From: Acidimicrobiia bacterium
Lineage (GTDB): Bacteria; Actinomycetota; Acidimicrobiia; Spongiisociales; ZC4RG35
Reading direction: 5' to 3'
Assembly: GCA_017577575.1 (NCBI GenBank)
Contig: PKRG01000012.1
Location: 17,006-81,005, forward strand
Length of the DNA stretch: 64,000 bases
Shown here: positions 1-6,378 of the stretch, piece after piece
Position numbering within the stretch: position 1 is the stretch's first letter
Layout of the letters: each line of letters begins with the position of its first letter
Position numbers and translations under genes: made by a program
Notes under the pieces: generated by a model
The model's database searches: none
What the model saw: the letters and a program-made list of their open reading frames with translations, nothing else
Told to the model about the DNA's origin: nothing

Positions 1-118
1 CCGCCGCCCGGGCCACCCGCTGGTGGAGCCGCCGCACGGCGGCGCTGCGGGTGAGCACGGAGATCGAGCCGGCGAGCCGGTTGACGAGGGTTTCGATGTC
101 TACCCGGGTCGAGTTCAC
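1..118 (-). CDS. MarR-family transcriptional regulator, N-terminal fragment (runs off left edge)
   Basis: The minus strand reads from a GTG at 118 into an open frame beginning VNSTRVDIETLVNRL and continuing off the window. The amphipathic first helix, with its LAGSISVLTRS-type segment, resembles the dimerisation helix of MarR proteins, but only 39 codons are visible, so the assignment is tentative. No Shine-Dalgarno is present. A TATCCT -10 hexamer ends 6 nt before the GTG, which suggests a leaderless mRNA. An inverted repeat lies just upstream and would fit an autoregulatory operator. The gene diverges from the small lipoprotein gene at 208. Confidence 0.5.
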   Translation of the reverse strand, partial: MNSTRVDIETLVNRLAGSISVLTRSAAVRRLHQRVARAA

Positions 119-124
119 CCGGTC

Positions 125-130
125 AGGATA
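125..130 (-). promoter_or_regulatory. -10 hexamer TATCCT of the left-edge regulator gene
   Basis: TATCCT followed by GACCGG and then the GTG start. The same TATCCTGACCGGGTG string precedes the ECF sigma gene start at 39245. Spacing puts transcription start on or next to the start codon. Confidence 0.5.
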
Positions 131-131
131 A

Positions 132-145
132 TGATGTTTGCATCA
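132..145. promoter_or_regulatory. Inverted repeat TGATG-N4-CATCA, candidate MarR operator
   Basis: A perfect 5-bp inverted repeat with a 4-nt spacer sits just upstream of the -10 hexamer of the left-edge regulator and between it and the divergent lipoprotein gene. A site in this position could repress the regulator's own promoter. The binding protein is inferred, not shown. Confidence 0.4.
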
Positions 146-174
146 ACCAAATAAATCGGAGGATCGGTGCGGCG

Positions 175-180
175 TAGCCT
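175..180 (+). promoter_or_regulatory. -10 hexamer TAGCCT upstream of the small lipoprotein gene
   Basis: TAGCCT lies about 28 nt before the start at 208, leaving a short leader that contains a GGAGG Shine-Dalgarno. The same hexamer is used before the genes at 15226 and 33269. No convincing -35 element is seen. Confidence 0.35.
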
Positions 181-207
181 GTCGTCTCGCGCATCGACGG
201 AGGAATG

Positions 208-486
208 ATGAGGCGTAGCTATTTGATCTGGATCGCGGTGGCGGCGCTGGTGCTCGCCGCATGCGCCGCCGGCTCCAATCCGGAGGTCTCCGCCGACGGG
301 GCGGGGTTCTGGCTCGGGCTGTGGCACGGCTTCATCAGCCCGGTGACGTTCGTGATCTCCCTGTTCACGGACGACGTGAGCCTCTACGAGGTCCACAACA
401 ACGGCAACTGGTACGACTTCGGATTCGTTCTCGGGGCCGGGATCATCCTCAGCGGCGGCGGGGCAGGGGCCCGACGGCGTAGCTGA
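208..486 (+). CDS. Small predicted lipoprotein with one further membrane segment, function unknown
   Basis: About 92 residues. It opens with a signal sequence ending in a lipobox-like LVLAACAAG, followed by a hydrophobic segment around GFWLGLWHGFISPVTFVISLF and a C-terminal glycine-rich stretch ending in basic residues (ARRRS). Two ATGs stand in tandem at 205 and 208; the GGAGG at 199-203 is far too close to the first, so the second is preferred. I do not recognise the family beyond a resemblance to short conserved actinobacterial membrane proteins. Divergent transcription from the MarR-like gene makes it a possible target of that regulator. Confidence 0.7.
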   Translation: MRRSYLIWIAVAALVLAACAAGSNPEVSADGAGFWLGLWHGFISPVTFVISLFTDDVSLYEVHNNGNWYDFGFVLGAGIILSGGGAGARRRS

Positions 487-517
487 CCCACCTACCAGTT
501 CTTCCCTCGGGTGTGTT

Positions 518-523
518 TAGCAT
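518..523 (+). promoter_or_regulatory. -10 hexamer TAGCAT for the Thr/Asp-rich lipoprotein gene
   Basis: TAGCAT within GTTTAGCATCG, nearly the same context as the -10 in front of the last gene of the window (63874). It would give a leader of about 68 nt carrying two mutually exclusive hairpins. Confidence 0.35.
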
Positions 524-540
524 CGCGCCCAATCGGGAAT

Positions 541-569
541 ACCCGGCCCTCAGCCGGGTCATTACCCGG
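541..569 (+). promoter_or_regulatory. Two mutually exclusive 5'-UTR hairpins
   Basis: The leader contains ACCCGGC (541-547), GCCGGGT (553-559) and ACCCGG (564-569). The middle arm can pair with either neighbour, giving alternative 7-bp and 6-bp stems. The Shine-Dalgarno AAAGGAGG of the lipoprotein gene lies 13 nt further on and is not itself sequestered. A switching role is inference. Confidence 0.35.
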
Positions 570-596
570 TCGTGGCCCTTGAAAGGAGGACCAATC

Positions 597-839
597 ATGA
601 AGCGGAAGATACTGGCGGTGCTCAGCGCCGCCGCTTTGACAGTCAGCGTGGCCGCTTGCGGAGGCACCGAGGACGACCCGGGCACGACACTGCCGGGCGT
701 CGACGGTGGTACCGACACCACCCTCGGCCTCCCCGATGACACTGGTGCGACCGACACCAGCGCTCCGGCCGACACCGGTGCGGCCGACACCGGTGCGACC
801 GACACGAGTGCGGCCACCGACACCACCGCTGGTGGATGA
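597..839 (+). CDS. Small secreted lipoprotein with Thr/Asp/Ala low-complexity tail
   Basis: An 80-residue protein starting MKRKILAVLSAAALTVSVAACGG, a lipoprotein signal with the acylated Cys in AACGG. The rest is a disordered tail of TDT/ADTGA repeats resembling a cell-wall spanning linker with no folded domain. The ATG at 597 is chosen over an upstream in-frame ATG at 513 because it follows an AAAGGAGG Shine-Dalgarno and begins the signal peptide. A strong terminator follows 24 nt after the stop, so the gene is monocistronic. Function unknown. Confidence 0.75.
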   Translation: MKRKILAVLSAAALTVSVAACGGTEDDPGTTLPGVDGGTDTTLGLPDDTGATDTSAPADTGAADTGATDTSAATDTTAGG

Positions 840-862
840 CATCTGATCCGACTTCGGATCGT

Positions 863-892
863 GAAAGGGAGGCCCTTCGGGGCCTCCCTTTC
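863..892 (+). terminator. Intrinsic terminator hairpin, usable from both strands
   Basis: GAAAGGGAGGCCC pairs with GGGCCTCCCTTTC around a TTCG tetraloop: a 13-bp perfect stem with an A-rich left and T-rich right base. It lies between the convergent lipoprotein gene and the MmcQ-HhH gene. A smaller stem GATCCGA/TCGGATC precedes it at 845-860. Confidence 0.75.
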
Positions 893-927
893 GCGTCGGA
901 TCTCCACTGCGACGATCTCCGAGGGGG

Positions 928-1482
928 TCAACCCGTGGACGGGTCGGACCGGAAGGCCATTCCGCGGGCGGCGAGATCCTCGGAGAGGATGCGGATCGCC
1001 CGCGGTCCCACGCCGTGGAGGGCGAGCAGCTCCTGCTCGCTGCGGGCGGCGACGTCGGCCAGCGATGTGATGCCGGCGCCGGCCAGTGCGCGAGTCGCCG
1101 GGCCGCCGAGGCTCGCCGGCAGGTCGCCCACCTCGCCTGGTTTCGCTTCTTCGGCCGCGGCCAGGGCTGCCGCCAGCCGCTTCGGCGCCCGGTGGAGCCA
1201 TGCCCGCTTCACCAGGTAGTTGAGTGCCTGGCCGTTGAGGTCGGTGAGCGGGATCGCGACGCCGATCGACGTGCCCTGGCGCACCACCTCCTCGGCCGTC
1301 GGGTGGTCGGCGAGGGCGGCTTCGACGTCTTCGGGGGAGAGGCGGAGTCGGACTTCGCCGCCGGGAGTGACCGATGCGAATCCCTCGTTCCGCACGTAGT
1401 ACGCCACCGCGCCGAAATGGGTCCTCTCTTCGACCTCGGGCAGGCCGAGAGCGGCCTTTCTCAGCTGTGCTTCTGTCGTCAT
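928..1482 (-). CDS. MmcQ/YjbR-like protein fused to a helix-hairpin-helix domain
   Basis: A 184-residue protein. Residues 1-110 look like the MmcQ/YjbR (CyaY-like) fold, with the family's YYVRNEGFASV, LRLSPEDVEAAL and LVKRAWLHRAPKRL stretches. The C-terminal 60 residues (LPASLGGPATRALAGAGITSLADV, then LLALHGVGPRAIRILSEDL) form a helix-hairpin-helix pair of the kind seen in RNA polymerase alpha C-terminal domains. MmcQ proteins are suspected DNA-binding proteins of unknown role, and the HhH half strengthens that. A TAGGGT -10 lies 9 nt before the ATG, so the leader is nearly absent. Confidence 0.8.
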   Translation of the reverse strand: MTTEAQLRKAALGLPEVEERTHFGAVAYYVRNEGFASVTPGGEVRLRLSPEDVEAALADHPTAEEVVRQGTSIGVAIPLTDLNGQALNYLVKRAWLHRAPKRLAAALAAAEEAKPGEVGDLPASLGGPATRALAGAGITSLADVAARSEQELLALHGVGPRAIRILSEDLAARGMAFRSDPSTG

Positions 1483-1491
1483 CCGTCGTCG

Positions 1492-1497
1492 ACCCTA
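1492..1497 (-). promoter_or_regulatory. -10 hexamer TAGGGT of the MmcQ-HhH gene
   Basis: TAGGGT is followed after 9 nt by the ATG at 1482; no Shine-Dalgarno intervenes. This suggests a leader of only about 3 nt. Confidence 0.4.
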
Positions 1498-1562
1498 GCG
1501 GTGGCCGACTTCGGCGGGCCATGCGAATTCGGGCGGTTCGGCGGTTCCTCCTGGGTACCGTC

Positions 1563-2033
1563 CTAACCGTCACGCACGGATGTGCGGGATCGGCCGACTC
1601 GGGATCGTGCCTCCAGCAGGCTCTCTTCGACCTCGCAGATGCGCTTCCGCTGCGACTTCAGGAGATCGCGCACGTCCGGCGGCCATCGATCGTCCAGCAA
1701 CCGGTCCCAGATCTGTTGGATGACGCGCACCGCGTTGATGGCGACGGTGAGCAGGACCGTGTCGTTCGACGACGCCACGTCGAACGCCACCGTGTGCCAG
1801 CGGGGGTTCAGGACCCAGCTGCCGCGCAACTCGCCGGGTTCGGTCATGAGCGACAGGAACTCGAGCTCCTGGCCTAGGTCCCGCAGTGCCTGGCGCGACT
1901 TCTCGACGATGTCTCGGGCGGAATCGTGGCCGAGGCGGCCGAGCACCTTTGCGAGCACGCCGTCGGCGTTCTCCAGATAGCTCGCCACCGCGAAGGCGAC
2001 CTCCCCCAAGTCGTGCCCGTCGCTGAGATGCAT
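1563..2033 (-). CDS. Hypothetical soluble helical protein
   Basis: About 156 residues, mostly helical, with no signal peptide or membrane segment. It contains a central SLMTEPGELRGSWVLNPRWHTVAFDVA stretch flanked by long helices and ends with a charged helix (KSQRKRICEVEESLLEARSR). I do not recognise a family. The ATG at 2033 is preferred because a GGGGGG Shine-Dalgarno sits 6 nt upstream; an in-frame start at 2045 lies upstream of that signal. The 230 bases between this gene and the RNase P terminator hold nothing I can identify. Confidence 0.55.
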   Translation of the reverse strand: MHLSDGHDLGEVAFAVASYLENADGVLAKVLGRLGHDSARDIVEKSRQALRDLGQELEFLSLMTEPGELRGSWVLNPRWHTVAFDVASSNDTVLLTVAINAVRVIQQIWDRLLDDRWPPDVRDLLKSQRKRICEVEESLLEARSRVGRSRTSVRDG

Positions 2034-2263
2034 CAGTCCCCCCAATCGCGGATCGTCGATTGCAACCGTGTGCAGTCTTGCCGGTTATTTAAGATCGCCC
2101 GACGGCCGTTCACGTAAAGCCGGCATGTGTCGTTCCTCCGCGGCGCCCGCCAGATGGAGAGGTGCCGGCGGACGATGAATCCGGCGTCTCCGAGGCGTCG
2201 GCATCGGACGTACCGACAGATTGGGGTCACCCGCATGGCGAAGGATCGGAGATCCGCACACAC

Positions 2264-2289
2264 GAGGAGCCCCCTTGCGGGGGCTCCTC
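2264..2289 (-). terminator. Terminator hairpin after the RNase P RNA
   Basis: A perfect 11-bp stem, GAGGAGCCCCC and GGGGGCTCCTC around a 4-nt loop, directly downstream of the RNA gene's 3' end. There is no T-run after it on the minus strand, as is common in high-GC actinobacteria. Confidence 0.7.
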
Positions 2290-2295
2290 CACGTA

Positions 2296-2660
<365 letters not shown>

Positions 2661-2710
2661 ATCACTGTAACGCCACATAGGTCCCGAGTATTCGGGCTCT
2701 CCGCCCGGCG

Positions 2711-4198
2711 TCAGTCGAGTCTTCGACCGTAGAAGCGCAACGCCGGGTACAGCTCCTGGTAGATGGGGTGGTGCGAGTCGTAGTGGGAGGCGGCGTCGCC
2801 GGGCTCGGCCACCGGCTGCACGGTGACCGTGGCGGCACATGCCTCGTCCGCCGTCGGGAACCAGCCGGCACCCACCGCAGCCAGCAGGGCGGCGCCGTAG
2901 GCGGCACCCTCGGCGTCGGGGATCGTGGCGATCTGGGTGCCGAGCACGTCGGCGAGGATTTGGCACCACAGCTGCGAACGGGTCCCTCCGCCGGAGGCGC
3001 GTATTTCATGGGGCCGGGCCAGGCCGGTCTCCATCATGAGCTGCAGCGAATCCCGCAGGCCGTAGGCGACGCCCTCCAGCACCGCCCGGGTCATGTGCCG
3101 CAGGTCGTGGCGGACGGTGAGGCCGACGAAGGCCCCCCGGGCGTGCGGGTCGGGATGCGGCGTCCGTTCTCCCGACAGGTAGGGGAGGAACATGAGGCCC
3201 TCCGCGCCCGGCTCCACCTCGGCGGCCCCGGCCACCAACTCGTCGAACGATTTGTCGGGAGCGACGGCGTCACGCAGCCAGCGCAGGCTCCCCGCCGCCG
3301 ACAGCATCACTCCCATCAGGTGCCAGCGATCGGGAACGGCGTGGCAGAAGGCATGGAGGCGGCCCTCCGCCTGGGTGAACGGCTCCTCGGTGGCGGCGAA
3401 CACCACACCCGAGGTGCCGAGGGACAGGGCGACGATGCCGGGCCTGATCGCCCCGACGCCCACGGCGTTGGCCGACTGGTCGCCACCCCCGGCGACCACC
3501 GGGGTCCCGGCCCGCAGGCCGGTGGCTTCGGCGGCGGCCGCGCTCAGGGCACCGGTCACGTCCGGCCCCTCGTGGGTGTCGGGGAACAAGGACCTGTCCA
3601 GGCCCAGGGCGTCCAGGATCTCGTCGGACCAGGTGCGGCGGGCCAGGTCGAAGAGGATGGTCCCGGACCCGTCGGCGACGTCGATGGCGAACTCGCCGGT
3701 CAGCCGGTAGCGGACGTAGTCCTTGGGGAGGAGGATGTGGCGCACCCGTTCCCAGTTCTCCGGCTCGTGGCGCTGCACCCACAACAGCTTCGGGGCGGTG
3801 AAGCCGGTGAGGGCGTCGTTGCCGGTGATCTGGATCAGCCGCTCCTTTCCGATCCGGCGGCGGATCTCGTCACATTCCTCTTCGGTGCGCTGGTCGTTCC
3901 ACAGGATCGCCGGGCGCACCACCTCGCCCGCATCGTCGAGCAGCACCGAGCCGTGCATCTGGCCGGTCAACCCGATGGCGGCTACCTCGTCGGCGGAGAC
4001 ACCCGTCTGGTCGAGAGCCTTGCGGATGGCCCCGACCGCCGCGTCCCACCAGTATCTCGGGTCCTGCTCGCTCCACAACGGCCGGGGCGTGTCGTAGGGG
4101 TACTCGACGCTTCCCACTCCGACGACCTTCCCCGTCTCGTCGACCAGCAGCGCCTTGGTGGCCGTGGTCGACACGTCCATGCCCAACACGTAGCTCAT
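2711..4198 (-). CDS. xylB: Xylulokinase
   Basis: Phosphorylates D-xylulose to xylulose 5-phosphate for the pentose phosphate pathway. The 495-residue protein has the FGGY-kinase layout: an N-terminal LGMDVSTTATKALLVDE phosphate-binding strand, the substrate loop TGQMHGSVLLD, ILWNDQRTEEE, and the second-domain motifs GGGDQSANAVG, LSLGTSGVV and the C-terminal ASGGGTRSQLWCQILADVLG. The start at 4198 follows a GAGG and overlaps the previous stop by 4 nt (ATGA), so translation is coupled. It is the last gene of the xylose operon. I see no substitution of catalytic residues. Confidence 0.93.
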   Translation of the reverse strand: MSYVLGMDVSTTATKALLVDETGKVVGVGSVEYPYDTPRPLWSEQDPRYWWDAAVGAIRKALDQTGVSADEVAAIGLTGQMHGSVLLDDAGEVVRPAILWNDQRTEEECDEIRRRIGKERLIQITGNDALTGFTAPKLLWVQRHEPENWERVRHILLPKDYVRYRLTGEFAIDVADGSGTILFDLARRTWSDEILDALGLDRSLFPDTHEGPDVTGALSAAAAEATGLRAGTPVVAGGGDQSANAVGVGAIRPGIVALSLGTSGVVFAATEEPFTQAEGRLHAFCHAVPDRWHLMGVMLSAAGSLRWLRDAVAPDKSFDELVAGAAEVEPGAEGLMFLPYLSGERTPHPDPHARGAFVGLTVRHDLRHMTRAVLEGVAYGLRDSLQLMMETGLARPHEIRASGGGTRSQLWCQILADVLGTQIATIPDAEGAAYGAALLAAVGAGWFPTADEACAATVTVQPVAEPGDAASHYDSHHPIYQELYPALRFYGRRLD

Positions 4199-5043
4199 GT
4201 GCCCTCCTCGACGATCCTGGCCAGTGCCTCCTCGGGGTCCTCGCAGGTGCTCACGTGCCACGTCTCCCGGTGGACGGTCTCCTCGCCGGGCTCCAGGTCG
4301 ACGAGCGGGCCGAGCGACTCGAGCTCCAAGAAGGCGTCGTTGCAGTACACCTGGGCGACCGCGCCGCGGTCGGCGTAGTCGGCGTCGTCCCGCGCCGGCG
4401 GGATCTCCTTGACGAACAGCTGGCCGTCGGCCATGTACCCCAGGCGCCCTGGCGCCGGGCCCGATCCCACCTTGATCTGCGGGCCGGGCCCGGCGCGGAC
4501 GAGGAGGGCTGCGGGGCGCCACTCCAGACGGGGATCGGTCGGGTCCGTGTACGGCCACAGCACCATGCTGCGGTCGGCCTGGGGCGCCTGCGTCGGGTTC
4601 GGGGGGAGGGGACAGAAGGCCACCCCACCTGTGCGCAGCTGGGTGATCGCCCACGGCGCCACTCGCCGGGCCGTGTCGCCTCCGTTGAGGAGGGAGTGCT
4701 CCACCACGAGGCGCCCGTCATCCTCCCGGATGGTCACGGTCTTCTGCAGGCCGGCGCCGTCGGCGGGCGCGGACACCGAGACGACACCCTCGCCCACTTC
4801 GACCTGGCAGGCGATGTCGTCGGACACGTAGGTGACGTCCGCCACCTCGGGGGCGGCCCACAACCTGTGGCCCCCTCGGAACCGATACGGGCCGTCGGGC
4901 CCGTCCAGCGCTACCGAGTCGTCGAGCCGGGCGAACAGGCTCGGCCGTCCCTGCCAGGACAGGTCGAGGATCCGCGGCCCGTACGACGTGGGGGCTTCGA
5001 GGGTGTACTCACCCAGCTCCACCCGAACAGGTTCTGTGGTCAC
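4195..5043 (-). CDS. Mutarotase-like (galactose-mutarotase fold) protein of the xylose operon
   Basis: A 282-residue, beta-strand-rich cytosolic protein without signal peptide. Segments such as YGPRILDLSWQG, RFRGGHRLWAAPE, HSLLNGGDTARRVAPWAITQL and a late HVSTCEDPEEALARIV tail resemble DUF4380/aldose-epimerase-like proteins, whose jelly-roll core binds sugars. It starts with a GTG overlapping the xylA stop by 4 nt and ends overlapping the xylB start by 4 nt, so it is made in step with both enzymes. I infer sugar anomer interconversion or a sugar-binding role for xylose; the catalytic His/Glu pair cannot be assigned by eye. Confidence 0.65.
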   Translation of the reverse strand: MTTEPVRVELGEYTLEAPTSYGPRILDLSWQGRPSLFARLDDSVALDGPDGPYRFRGGHRLWAAPEVADVTYVSDDIACQVEVGEGVVSVSAPADGAGLQKTVTIREDDGRLVVEHSLLNGGDTARRVAPWAITQLRTGGVAFCPLPPNPTQAPQADRSMVLWPYTDPTDPRLEWRPAALLVRAGPGPQIKVGSGPAPGRLGYMADGQLFVKEIPPARDDADYADRGAVAQVYCNDAFLELESLGPLVDLEPGEETVHRETWHVSTCEDPEEALARIVEEGT

Positions 5044-6377
5044 TCCGCCCGATCCACCGTCCAGATGGCCTTGTTGACGCGGTTCTCCAGGAGCTCCTGG
5101 CGGCCCGTGGCCGGCTTGGGCTGGAGGTCCGAGGAGAGGACCCGCTCCGACAGCGAGTCGAGGGACTCCTGGCCCGACATGATCGCCTCGCCGAGTTCGG
5201 CCGACCAGCCGGCGTACCGTTCCCGCTTGAACCGGTCCAGCGTCTCGTTCTCGATCAAGTCGGCGGCGGCCAGCAGCGCCCGGGCGATGGTGTCCATCCC
5301 GCCGATGTGGCCGTAGAACAGGTCGGTCCGGTCGACCGACTGGCGGCGCAGCTTGGCGTCGAAGTTGAACCCGCCGGTGGTGAAGCCGCCGCCCTTCAGG
5401 ATCTCGTACAGGGCGAGCGTGAGCTCGTCCACCGAGTTGGGGAACTGGTCGGTGTCCCAGCCGTTCTGGTAGTCGCCCCGGTTGGCGTCGATGGAGCCGA
5501 AGATCCCGTTCGCCACGGCATAGGCCACCTCGTGGTGGAAGCTGTGCCCGGCCAGCGTGGCGTGGTTGGCCTCGATGTTGACCTTGTACTCGTCGACCAG
5601 GTCGTAGCGCTCGAGGAAGCCGTGCACGGTGGCCACGTCGTAGTCGTACTGGTGCTTGGTCGGCTCGGCCGGCTTGGGCTCGATGAGGAGCGTTCCTTCG
5701 AAGCCGATCTTGTGCTTGTGCTCGGCTACGAGGGTCAGGAAGCGGGCCAGCTGGTCCGCTTCCTGACGCAGGTCGGTGTTGAGGAGGGTCTCGTAGCCTT
5801 CACGGCCGCCCCACAGCACGTAGTTGGCGCCTCCCAGACGGTGGGTCGCCTCCAGGGCGTGCTTGACCTGGGCGGCTGCGAAAGCGAACACGTCGGGGTC
5901 GGGGTTGGTGGCCGCCCCGGCGGCGTAGCGAGGGTGGGAGAACAGGTTGGCGGTGCCCCACAGCAGCTTCACGCCGGTCTCGGCCATCTTCTTCTCCGCC
6001 CTGTCCACCATGTGCTCGAGGTTGCGCACCGACTCGACCAGCGAGTCCGTGTACGGGGCGATGTCGACGTCGTGGAAGCAGAAGAACGGAACGCCCAGCT
6101 TCGCGAAGAACTCGAACGCGGCGTCCATCTTCTGCTCGGCGGCCCGGAGCGGGTCGGAGGCGTCGCTGATCCACGGCCGGTCGAAGGTGCCGAAGCCGAA
6201 GATGTCGTTTCCCGCCCAGCTGAACGAGTGCCAGTAGCAGACGGCGAAACGGAGGTGGTCCTCCATGCGCTTGCCGAGCACGATGCGGTCGGGCTGGTAG
6301 ACACGGAACGCCAGGTCGTTGTCGGTGTCGGGGCCTTCGTAGGGGATGCGGCCTTCCACCTCGGTGAAGAAATCCAC
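5040..6377 (-). CDS. xylA: Xylose isomerase, class II (long form)
   Basis: Interconverts D-xylose and D-xylulose using two divalent metals. At 445 residues it has the roughly 50-residue N-terminal extension and signature of class II enzymes (CYWHSFSWAGNDIFGFGTFDRPW). The active-site pieces are present: FCFHDVDIAP (catalytic His and Asp), LLWGTANLFSHPRY, the metal-binding EPKPAEPTKHQYDYD, EANHATLAGHSFHHE and GSIDANRGD. It starts with GTG after a GAGGAGGA Shine-Dalgarno, one nucleotide past the GH3 stop. Actinobacteria usually carry the shorter class I enzyme, so this one may have been acquired. Confidence 0.95.
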   Translation of the reverse strand: MDFFTEVEGRIPYEGPDTDNDLAFRVYQPDRIVLGKRMEDHLRFAVCYWHSFSWAGNDIFGFGTFDRPWISDASDPLRAAEQKMDAAFEFFAKLGVPFFCFHDVDIAPYTDSLVESVRNLEHMVDRAEKKMAETGVKLLWGTANLFSHPRYAAGAATNPDPDVFAFAAAQVKHALEATHRLGGANYVLWGGREGYETLLNTDLRQEADQLARFLTLVAEHKHKIGFEGTLLIEPKPAEPTKHQYDYDVATVHGFLERYDLVDEYKVNIEANHATLAGHSFHHEVAYAVANGIFGSIDANRGDYQNGWDTDQFPNSVDELTLALYEILKGGGFTTGGFNFDAKLRRQSVDRTDLFYGHIGGMDTIARALLAAADLIENETLDRFKRERYAGWSAELGEAIMSGQESLDSLSERVLSSDLQPKPATGRQELLENRVNKAIWTVDRAE

Positions 6378-6378
6378 G

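Noticed and set aside
4199..4654. Extension of xylulokinase upstream of 4198
   Set aside because: The added 152 residues are an off-frame reading of the mutarotase-like gene; the ATG at 4198 has a ribosome-binding site and an ATGA overlap.
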